Positions 35,081 through 44,340 of a stretch of DNA of 64,000 bases are shown piece by piece. The stretch covers positions 62,001 to 126,000 of the forward strand of contig JANTUC010000003.1 in the NCBI GenBank assembly GCA_026873275.1, read 5' to 3'. Every line of letters starts with the position of its first letter. Position 1 is the stretch's first letter. The notes below the pieces were generated by a model. It was not told the DNA's origin. It was given only the letters and a program-made list of their open reading frames with translations, and did no database searches. Origin of the DNA: Pseudopithomyces maydicus (Eukaryota; Ascomycota; Dothideomycetes; Pleosporales; Didymosphaeriaceae). The translations under genes were made by a program, and so were the position numbers.

Positions 35081-36482
35081 CTACCGCCCCGCCCCCACCG
35101 CCAACACCACGACCAAACACGCGACTATCAGCGCGCCCGCCGTCCCCGTCACCACCACCACGCTGCCCCTGCTCGCGGGGAACTTGCCCCTAATGACGTA
35201 GTGCTGCGCCTCGAAGTAGCGGTGGAACCCGATCAGCAGCGTGACGATGGACACGGCGATGAAGGTGGCGCCCAGCGGCTTGCCGACGTGGCGGAGGTGG
35301 TGGAAGGATGCTGCGTCTGCGGATGTTGAGGAAGATTGGCTGGGGGAAGATGGGTTAGGGGAGGATGAAGGGAGCGACGAGTTGAGGCGGAAGAGCTGCG
35401 TGATGGCTATGCCGATGGAGGCGAAGGAGAGGGAGGTCCGGAGCCAGGCGAGGAAGGTGCGTTCTAGAAGCGGGGTTAGCTGTGGTGTGGGATGGAGGGA
35501 TGTGATGTGGGATGGAGGGATGGACACCTGGGAGCGTGTAGTGGTGTCTGTTTTGGGCTTTGCATGGCTTCCATGACTCGTCTTTTCCCATGGTACATCC
35601 GATAATGCAGGTAGGTAGGCAGGCAGGTAGGTAGGCAGGTAGGTGGGCAGGCAGGTAAGTGCGTAGGTATGTAGGCATGTAGGTATGTAACCATACTCCC
35701 CACACCTCCACTCCACCCACTCGACCCACGACATACATAGATACATACACCCAGCACTCCAAACAGACACGAAAAGGAAACAGATACATACCCAACGCCA
35801 AATGGTCCCTCGCCACACTCCCCTTATTCTCCAACTCCACACTCCCATACCGCTCCCAGATGGCACCCCACCACGACGCCTCGCCCTGCTCTATAGCGGC
35901 CGCCTCGTGCTCTGCGCCTCCGGGCGTTGTCCTCCTCCTTTGACTCGCGGTCGCACTTGCGTTTTCGTTGTCGTTGTCGTTGGGTTCGTTGGTTTCGTTG
36001 TTCTGTGTCCGTGTGCCGCGCGTGTCGGGCGGGTGTTTGGCTGTGTCGCTCTTCGCGTCTCGTGCTGTTGTTGTAGCGGTGGGTGTACCCATACCCATAC
36101 CCGTACCCATACCCGCCGTGGCTGCGCTCACCGGCGACGGCGATATACTCTTATAATCCAGCCTCCGTCCCTGCGTCAACGGCGACGACACAGACGGCAT
36201 GTTGTCCCTCTGTGTATCTCCACTTTGGTGTTCGCGTTCGCGCGTGGTAGTCGTAGTCGTAGCCGCAGTGCAGCACGTCTCCCCGCTCTGTACCTCGGCG
36301 CTGCTCCCCTCCGCTCTATCTGTATCTGTATGTTTGTGCTGCCCCCTCTCTTTATCTCCATCTGTAGCTACATCTGCACCTCTATTACTCAGCCGCTCCG
36401 CCCGTCTCCCCGGGCGCACATCTGCATCTGCATCAGCCTCTGCAGTGGCGGCACGCGAGACGGCGACATCGGCGTCGCCCAT
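35081..36482 (-). CDS. DUF202 (VTC1-like) membrane protein
   Basis: Integral membrane protein with the DUF202 module found in VTC1 and bacterial YidH relatives. Exon 1 36482-35792, intron 35464-35791, exon 2 35463-35081; 357 aa. The N-terminal 200 residues are hydrophilic and low-complexity (Thr, Ala, Asp, Glu, Arg). The domain starts at GSVARDHLAL/ERTFLAWLRT across the junction, followed by three hydrophobic helices: SLSFASIGIAITQLF, LGATFIAVSIVTLLIGFHRY and VVVVTGTAGALIVACLVVVL. A Ser/Pro-rich loop sits between helices 1 and 2. The intron, 328 nt, is filled with GTAG/CAGG-type tetranucleotides. Function in this branch is unknown; a vacuolar polyphosphate role cannot be inferred from DUF202 alone. 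Confidence 0.87.
35608..35695. repeat. Tetranucleotide repeat (AGGT/AGGC) in DUF202 intron
   Basis: Imperfect GTAGGTAGGCAGGCAG-type array on the plus strand, inside the 35464-35791 intron. Confidence 0.85.
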
Positions 36483-37343
36483 TGCGTCGCCCGTTGCGCT
36501 GGGCCTGCATGGTCAGTCAGTGTTGGGACTTGGACTTGGGGTTGGCGGAGATCCGCGTGCGCGGGCGGGGTGGCTAGGTGTGCTATGTGGAGGCTACGCA
36601 TGGAGAATTCCGTGCGTAGGTGGGTATGGATGGGTGGTGTGTGGATGGAGAGATACTACGCCATGTGCGCCGCGGGTCGGTGGTGGGATTCGCGATTTGG
36701 AGCTTGACTGACGGCATGGCGGCGCTGGGCCGGCGGGAGGCGTGCGTGGGGTGCTGGGGGCGGGGGAGTGGACTGACCTATAGAATGGGACTTGGGGTTG
36801 TGCAGAGGGGGTTTTGTTAGATTTAGGAGAGGGTGGAAGGGTTGGATTCATGTGTGTATGGATGGATGACAAGGAGGGGATATATGTATAGGATGGGATT
36901 GGACTGGATTGGGGAGTTGATGGGATATCGGGTGCTTTGCTTGCTTGCGTTGCGCGACCCGACGACCCGATGGTGGGTGGGTGCCTTGAGTGTGAATAGT
37001 GGTGGCATCTTTTTCTTTATTGAGGCAGAAGCGCAACGGCGGGGAGTTCCTGTCAAACCGACATTGATCGCGGCGGAAACGAGATGCACACATGTATGCG
37101 GGACGCTCAAAGCACAAGTCAAAGCCGCCTCATCGCACGCATTCACAAACAGCAAATTTCGCGTCCTTGAAAACAGTTCGTATCTTTTCCGCGCCCACGT
37201 CGCGAACAGACAGCCCGCCGACGTCCAAAAATAAAAATCGAAATCGAAATCGAGGAAAATCTGTGAAATGAAATGACATAATTGATACATTGACCCCAAC
37301 CTGGCATCGAATACACGTGCGTCGAAAAGCCCTCCCCTGCCTC

Positions 37344-37375
<32 letters not shown>

Positions 37376-37468
37376 GGCAAGCAAGCCTATAACAGAAACG
37401 CCGCCCAATGCTCGCCAAAACAGTCCAGACATGATCAATGTGCGTTTCCCAATCGGCGAGCGGAAAGT
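36483..37468. other. Intergenic with (GACA)8 microsatellite
   Basis: DUF202 promoter side next to 36483 and anp1 3' flank. A GACA tetranucleotide run covers about 37344-37377. No gene supported. Confidence 0.6.
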
Positions 37469-38643
37469 TTACTCGTTATAGTGGTATACCTGGCGGCGCG
37501 TTAGTTGCTGCTTGAGTGCAAAGAGAGAGGGAGGGGAGAGTCGGGATCGCATACAAGGTAGTTGGGCAGGCCGTAGCTGTCCCAGTTCAATCTCCGGGCC
37601 ATCCTGGCGAAGCCCTCGGTCTCGATCAGGTGGTAGAAGGCAAAGGGCGGGAACATGGCGCCGTCGCGGTGGACGTCGGCCTTGACGAGGAGGGCGGCGC
37701 CGCCGACGCCGTCGAGCTTGATCTTGGTGCCCGGGTCGGCAGAGGCGTCGTGCATCATGGCCATGAGGGTGCGGTAGGTGGGCATCTCGTGGTAGCCTTC
37801 GAGCAGGATGTCGTCCTTGCCCATCTTGGCGGCCATTTCCTTTGCGGTGGGGCTGTCGATCCAGTTGTTGTAGTCGTAGGGGCGGATGGACATTGCCTTC
37901 TTGTCGTTGTCGTAGAAGCGCTGGAAGCAGTTGGGCGCGATGATGGGCGCATCGTAGTCGGCAAGATCCTGGATGATGGTGGGAGGGAACTCGACAATGT
38001 CGGCATCGAGCCAGAAGACCCAGGAGGTGGTGGGGCCGAGGGTGGTGAAGAGCAACGAGTTGCGGGCCTTGGCCATGGCGGAGCGGCGCGCCTTCTGGTT
38101 CTCGAGCTTGTGGCGGTCGGCCTCGTTCTGCGACGGCAAGGGATTCTCCGTGTCCTGACGGAGGATGGTGATGGAGGCGAAGCGTCGCGCCTTGGGACCG
38201 GCCTGGGTCTTGGTCACCTGCTTCTGCAGCTCTGCGTATGCCTGGTTGCCCTCTTTAGTCTTGGGGATGATGAAACCCAGGGAGATGAGGTCGTGCGGGT
38301 AGGAGATCTTGTTCAGATTGTCCCAGTAGCCCTGGTAGAAGCGCGCCAGCGGGGTGAGGATCAGGACCTTCTCCTTGTTCTCGGCCGGGGTGCGCGTCTG
38401 GGTCACATTGTTCATGTAGTAGTGCTCGACGGGCGGGGCGACGTGCGGCTCGTTGGCCTTGGACTTGCGGAAGGGCAGCGAGGGCGGCGAGAGGACGCTG
38501 GAGCCGGCGCGGGCGGCTGCTTGGGCGGAGAGGGCGGAACCATCATTGCTGCTGAAGAAGAATATGAAGAAGCCTATGCACAGGATACCGGCCAGCACGA
38601 AGGTGATGGGGTTCTGGCGGCGTAACGAGCGTGGAGAGGGCAT
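37469..38643 (-). CDS. anp1: Mannan polymerase II subunit Anp1 (GT62, Anp1/Van1/Mnn9 family)
   Basis: Golgi alpha-1,6-mannosyltransferase subunit elongating N-glycan mannan. Exon 1 38643-37555, intron 37490-37554 with an ACTAAC branch site, exon 2 37489-37469 coding only the last six residues; the end reads GLPNYL/VYHYNE. 369 aa. Type II topology: basic N-terminus, membrane anchor PITFVLAGILCIGFFIFFFS, Ser/Ala stem, lumenal catalytic domain. VLILTPLARFYQGYWDNLNK opens the domain; the metal-binding motif is FWLDADIVEFPP; later CFQRFYDNDKKAMS and FYHLIETEGFARMARRLNW. The frame is intact. Confidence 0.94.
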
Positions 38644-39353
38644 GGTTTTGGAGAAAGGAGAGCGGCGGTGCGCTGCCGGTGACGGAGTAAATCTACTGAC
38701 AGGGCATCAGAAGCTGGGGAGGTCGGGGTGCGGCGAGGGTGCGCGTGGCGGCGCGAAGGAACGGGGTGCCGATAAGATTTCCAGCGTTGAGGCCAACGCG
38801 GCGCTCGAGGACGGGATGGGTTGGGGGGAGGCGGTGGGGGAGGCCGGCGTGGAAGTGTGCGCGAGACCAACACGCAGGAGGACAGACGACGTCGGTCGGT
38901 CGGTCGGACAGGGGAGGGAGGGTGTGTGGACGCACTGGACGGCCAGCTGTCGTCTGCGATTCGCCCTGCGCCATCTCACAGAGCCTCAAGCGGCATCCGT
39001 GCACTGGGTAGTCCGACGCAGTTTGATTGATGAGGCAGATGACGATCTTCACGAGCCCTCTCTGCGCGGGCGGCGCTCTCGACAGCTACGGTGGAGGCTT
39101 CTATCGTGGGGGGCAGCTCCAGACATATCAGAGCACGCCCAATACCACATACAGCCCGCATCTCCTGTCCGCAGCCAGCCATTTCCATCTGCAGCGTCCT
39201 GTGCTGCAAGCCTGCCTGCAATTCTGCTGCAGCACCGTCGAGCGGCAGCCCACTAGCCGCTTCGGGCGCTAGCGCCGACCCCAGCGATGATCTCAACACT
39301 CGACACCACGGCACGCCGACCCACGCTGCCATGAACAATTGATTGATCCTCAC
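38644..39353. promoter_or_regulatory. Divergent intergenic region upstream of anp1 and the 39.4-kb gene
   Basis: 710 nt separating two divergent starts. A short GTCGGTCG run lies at about 38894-38911. No binding site assigned. Confidence 0.45.
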
Positions 39354-41098
39354 ATGCCTCCTTGGGTTGCGCGACAATGCCACGTCTGGAGGTGCCTCTA
39401 CCAGACGCCTCGGACACGGCTTAGCCTGCGTTTGTACACGCAAGCCGCTGCGGGCCATGACGCCTTCAAGCTCAAGGCGCCGAAGAGCGCCGTGATCCTT
39501 CCCTCGTCGGTCGCGGACACGGTGGGTGCTGTATGTTTCTAGCAGTACAGATCGACCAGCTGACAGCGACAGCGCCCGGAAGACATCATCTCCCGCATCA
39601 AGCCCTTGGACAAGTCCAATGCTCTGCGATATCGATTCGCCGTCTTCTTCGTCACGCCTTCCTTCGCAACATGGCTCCACGACGATAGCGCCTTCCTCCA
39701 CAAGGCCCTCAACCAGATGTATACCAGTGTGCTTGGCGGGTCAGCCCGTCCGAAGGTCCAGGCACTATGCGCCGTTGTAGACAAGCTACCCGTCCCCAGA
39801 CCCATTGCGCAGGAAGACAACATGATGGCCTCGTGCTTCGAGCGGGTCCAGAACCCACCTGTGCAGGAAGTCGGCCATGAGGGAATCGCATACGCTGCCC
39901 TGCCCTTCGCCAATTCGATCCCGACCTCGTCCGCCCGGGACGAGGTCACGGCAGCCATCAGTTTCGTGGGCGCCAAAGAGTCGGACGGCGAGGGGAGCGA
40001 CCTCAGCAACTCTGTCAGACTACCACTGGCCAACACTGTGTTTCAGACCGGCTCTCCGACCACCATGATGTACTCCACGTGGACGAAGAAGAAGAGTTCC
40101 AATGAGCTGACGTTGAGAGAGAAGCGGGACATTTCACACCATGGCATCCGGATGCAGGTGAATCCGAAAGAATTCACAACCACCATGAGCGTGCCTCTTG
40201 TGCCGTTGTCCAGGCCCCGTCGCGTCGAGGCGAGCATGGGCAATATCCTGCGTAGGATCACAGGCCCCGATGGCGAGAGCATCACCGCGTCACAGGAACT
40301 GGAAAAGTTCGTTCCAAAGTACTTCAGCGCACGCGGCGAGCCATCACAGGCCATGACCGTGTGGGCCCTAGTCATGAACGGGGACACCACGGCGGAGGCC
40401 GAAAGCGCCACCAACTTCCTCCTCGAACAGTCCCAGGTCGAGGAAGCCAAGGAAGCCAAGTCGGAAGACGAGGAGTGGGACATGCTCTGGAAGAAGGACC
40501 CCGCCTTCTGGAACCCCTCGTTCCCATAGCGCTCACGTCCGGTGCTCGTCTCCACCGCGTGCTCAGCGGCGGAGGCGGCTGGGGCAAGAAGGCCGGCCTG
40601 CTATCCCTCGACCCGATCCCCGTGGCGCCCTCCGACTTATCTGCAGAGTCCGACGACCTCGATGCCTTCGACGGGCCGGGCGACCTCTCAGATGCCCTCC
40701 AACAGGTCGCCGGCCCGGGCGACTCCGTGCAATTCTTCATCTCGCCATCTGTAGCACCCAAGAACACGCTGCCCAAGGGCACGCAGGACCGGGCGCTGTG
40801 GGGCCTCGAGCTCGGCACCATTCCCAGCACGTCTGACGCGATGCCCGTCGCTCACCCCAAGGATTCATCGACGAAGAACGACATCGCCGTGTACGAGCGC
40901 GTGTTCGGCGCCCTATCCGAGGGCGGCATGGTGGTGAGCCGGAGCTTCAAGGTCAGCGGCGCGGCGTCGTACGCGCTCGTGGGCGGGTCCACCATCGACG
41001 TGCCGTTTTCGCGCTTCTCGGCCGTCAACTGGGTGGTTGAGCCCGAGGGCGGCGAACCTGTAGATGTAGGTGCCGATGGGGACGAGGAGCACATGTAG
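39354..41098 (+). CDS. Uncharacterised, probably mitochondrial protein; one frameshift near 40524
   Basis: Function not recognised. Exon 1 starts at 39354 (MPPWVARQCHVWRCLYQTPR), rich in Arg and hydroxyl residues without acids, like a mitochondrial presequence, and ends at a GTATGT donor at 39531. Exon 2 begins at about 39573 after GCTGACAGCGACAG (RPEDIISRIKPLDKSNALRY). Features: RFAVFFVTPSFATWLHDD, a variable middle, then EDEEWDMLWKKDPAFWNPSF. A TAG then interrupts the frame, while the next frame continues ALTSGARLHRVLSGGGGWGK and KAGLLSLDP to the stop at 41098. One extra C in CCC 40523-40525 joins them (567 aa). The Gly-rich GGGGWGKKAGLLSLD segment looks conserved. The C-terminal half has VFGALSEGGMVVSRSFKVSG. 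Confidence 0.68.
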
Positions 41099-41219
41099 AA
41101 TTACCCTATAGACATATGTACATATCGATCTAATGAAATACGTAGTTTCTCCAACGCTGTCTTGACCCCGAGCGTGCTGCGCTGCTTCGTGACGACCCTT
41201 CGACACAGTATATATCGAA

Positions 41220-41885
41220 GAAGGTGGAGGCGTTGGGGCCGTTGTTGGGGATGAAGGGGATGACGCTCAGTGCGTGGAGGACGGTGCCCGATGTGTTGCA
41301 CAAGGCGTATAGACGCCTGGTTTTGAAGCGGGAGGGGGCAATGCGATGGCGCAGGAGAAGTCGAGCAGGGTGTTGCAGAAGATGCTGGGTGTGCTGGGGG
41401 CTGGGGAGGAGGCTAGTACTTCGAAGGCTAGAGTGCCGGGAAGATGGGAGAAGCCTGCTGCGAGAGGAGAACGGGGGAGGCGGAGGTGGAGAAAGAGCAA
41501 CGCGGTCCGCGTGAGGAAAATACTCGATGGGAATTCTGTGAGGAGCGTGAGGGTTGGGAATTGTGCCGTGGAAGATGCAGGGAGAAGTGGAGGAAGGAGG
41601 TACGTAGCACGCGTAAGGAGAGTGGAGTTTGAGGCAAAGCTTGTCAGGAGTGTGAAGATTGAGAGCCCATCTGTGGAGGGGAGGAGGAAGAGGAAGAGGA
41701 AGGCGGGTGTGAGAGAGGAAAATAAAGAGGTGAGGAGGGTAGGTGCGAGGAGGAGATATAGAGGGGTAAGGAGGGAAGAAGGTGGTGATGGGGAGGGAAG
41801 AGGAGGACAGAAGGAGTGGGACCCAGAACAGAAGGAGAAGCGGGAGTCGAAGGCAAGGCTGGAAGACGAGGTCAGGGGTGGCTGA
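41220..41885. other. Purine-rich-strand region with internal near-duplicate; coding status undecided
   Basis: Long overlapping frames occur on both strands (41346-41885 plus; 41896-41267 minus). The plus strand is dominated by GGA/GAG. Two segments about 100 nt apart resemble each other: on the plus frame RVRKILDGNSVRSVRV and RVRRVEFEAKLVRSVKI. Neither strand shows a known domain or a clear start. It may be a degenerate repeat related in composition to the 42.5-44.3 kb array, or a fast-evolving gene. Confidence 0.4.
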
Positions 41886-41959
41886 TGTAAAATCATGTAA
41901 CTCTATGTAAATACTTGTAATATAATCCATGTACATGTCCACTATCCTCCCCATCATCT

Positions 41960-42004
41960 CCATCATCATCACCACCACCACCACCACCATCATCACCACC
42001 ACAC
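41960..42004. repeat. (CAC/CAT)n trinucleotide repeat
   Basis: CATCATCACCACCACCACCA-type run on the plus strand. Confidence 0.85.
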
Positions 42005-42222
42005 CCTCCGACCACCCCTCCACCATCCCTACCCCCCTCAGACACCCCCACAAATGCATATATAAACCCCCTCATCTCCTCCACAACTTCCCTTCCACAC
42101 ACCTCCTCACACCTCCTCGCATGGTATCTCCTTTAAAACACCAAATTCATAAGCGAATGGAGACACTAAAATACCCGATACGAAACACATGGAAACTAAA
42201 ACAATCGACGGATAGCGTACAT

Positions 42223-42273
42223 GTCCTTCCTTCCTTCCTTCCTTCCTTCCTTCCTTCCTTCCTTCCTTCCTTC
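42223..42273. repeat. (CTTC)12 microsatellite
   Basis: Near-perfect CTTC tetranucleotide run on the plus strand, followed by CTTGCTTTCCTG-type derivatives up to about 42350. Confidence 0.95.
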
Positions 42274-42539
42274 TTTCAATCCTCGCTGGCTTGACCTGAT
42301 GTCTTGCTTGCTTTCCTGCTTTCCTGCTTTCTTGCTTTCTTGCGTGCTGGCTTTATCTAAAACGGGCTACGAACACTACTATGGGGTGTCTAAAATGAGC
42401 AACGGGTACGAACGTAATAAAACATCTCGCCGAGATAGCACATGTGGGGAGGTGCTGGGCTGGGGAGAGGAGGGGGATTTAAAAATTCCGTTTCGCCTTC
42501 TACATGTTTGTTTTTGTTAGGGGGGAATAAAAACCTACG

Positions 42540-44340
42540 TGACTAGGGTGATGTGCGTGTTCTGGGGGTTGAAGAAAAGACTACCAGAGTTTTGACATGG
42601 GGGGAGAGGGGAGGGGTTTTGGAAGGGAATTAAAATGCGATGTCTTCTGTTAATATGTGGGGTGTGGTGTGGTCTGCGGAGTTCGAAAAAAAAAGCTCGC
42701 ATCGAAATGTACATGGAGGGGAGCGGAGAGGAATATTAAAGAGAAGAAAAACCGCGACGATTACATAAATGTGTGGGGTGTGGGGGAGTTTAAAAAAAAT
42801 AACCGCAGAAGAGAATGTGTGGAGGGAAGCGGGGAGGGACTAAGTAAAAAGCAAGGCATTTGCTTTACATGCCTGTGGTTTGGGGGCGTTGCAAAATTCA
42901 TTGACCACCCCCATATTGGCGGGGAGTGGAGAGAGAACAAAAAAGAAATCTTGGGCGTTTGATCAAATTGTGTTTGTTTTTTGGAGTCTGGAAAAAAATA
43001 CCGGACGGATCAACGACATGGGCGGGAAGCGGAGAAGAATTTTGAAAAGGAACAAAAAAGCAAAAGCGTTTATTAAATGTGTGTCTTTTTGGGGGTTTGG
43101 AAATATGGACTTTTCTAAACATGGGGGCGGGCAGCGGAGGGGGAGCAAAAGAACAACATTATCACGAAACATGATGTGCGAGTCCTGGAGGCCGGTTTCC
43201 AAAAAATGCCTCAATCAAGAACCCTATGTGTGGAAGGAAGTGCGGTGGAAAACTCCATCACAATAAGTCATGGGCGTGTGTAGCGGAGTTGGAAAAAGCT
43301 CAAGATGAAAGCGAATGCGGACATAGGAAGTCGCATTGGAATTCAGTCTCATTTCCTTACATGTGTTTTCTGGGGGGCTGAAAGAAAAGTCAGTAAAATG
43401 TATGTGGAAGAGGGCGAGACTGAAAGGCCAATCACAAAATCAAATATGGAAGAGGGCGGGACTAAAAGTACCTTATCGCAGAAGAACTTATGTGTGTTCT
43501 GGAGGTGGCGATTCAAAAAGTTAGTAGCAGTGCTGATCATGTGTGGATGGGTAGTCGCACTAAAAGTGGCAGTAAACAGTATCATGTGCCTGTTTAGGGA
43601 CCGGAAAGGAGATGAAGCGCTACTGTATGTGGTTGGGAGCAAAAGATTGCAGAACGATTCAGTTTGTGTGCGGTTTGGGGGTCTTAAACAATATGCTCCA
43701 GAGTACATGTGTGGACGGAAAGCGGGACTAGAATCAGGACTCTTCAAACGACATGTGTGTTTTGGCGAACTGGTAAAAAGAGTCCTCGAAAAGTTCCATG
43801 TGGATTGGAAGCAAGACTTAAATATGGACGACATCACGATCCTATGTGTGCTTTGGGGGCTCCAGACATGTAATGGCGCGTTATGAAGTGGGAATGGGAA
43901 GGCGCACTGAAAAGAACAATATTTGGAGGACATGTCTCTGTTTCGGATGTCTTCAAAATTTTCGAATCGCGACCGCATGTGTGGACGGGAAGTTGTCCTA
44001 AAGTGGGATTCTTTGTACGACATGTGTGTTTTGGGGACTGAAAAAGAAGCCTAGTCATGCATGACGTATGAGGATGGAGAGCTGGGTTAAAAATGGTGCG
44101 AGACAAATTCTATGTGTCTGTTTGGGGAGACTGGTCAATAAAATTGACACACGAGCACCACTGTAAACAAAAAGCGGAGAAGAACGAGATTGGAAACCGA
44201 TGCATTCAAATTAGGTTTCTTGAAAAGTTTTGGAAACACTAACATGCGCTCAAACCAATGCGTATATGGGGAGCGAGACTGAAAATAAGAAAACTATCAC
44301 CTATATGTGTCTGTTGTGAGGGACTTAAGAAATTTTTGGT
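42540..44340 (+). repeat. Degenerate tandem array of alternating 45-bp half-units (about 90-bp period)
   Basis: Two related half-units alternate. Type A reads about CATGTGTGTTTTGGGG then a short spacer and A4-5; type B reads about CATGTGTGGACGGGAAGC then GGGACT and A3-4. Type A copies start near 43663, 43752, 43843, 43931, 44021 and 44111 (steps 89, 91, 88, 90, 90); type B near 43624, 43706, 43797, 43881, 43976 and 44067. Earlier copies include A at 42549, 43078, 43360, 43489, 43583 and B at 42821, 43017, 43117, 43401, 43445, 43538. Copies are strongly diverged. Because the step is a multiple of three, long frames survive on both strands (43305-43886 plus, 44023-43349 minus) with 14-16-residue periodic peptides such as MCGRKAGLES. 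I know no family with this unit. Confidence 0.85.

Noticed and set aside
35802..36707. 301-codon plus-strand ORF
   Set aside because: Antisense shadow of the DUF202 first exon.
37516..38625. 369-codon plus-strand ORF
   Set aside because: Antisense shadow of anp1; Gly/Val/Asp-rich composition reflects the reverse complement of coding sequence.
42540..44340. CRISPR-like array
   Set aside because: Units are diverged throughout with no conserved repeat/unique spacer pattern, and the genome is eukaryotic.
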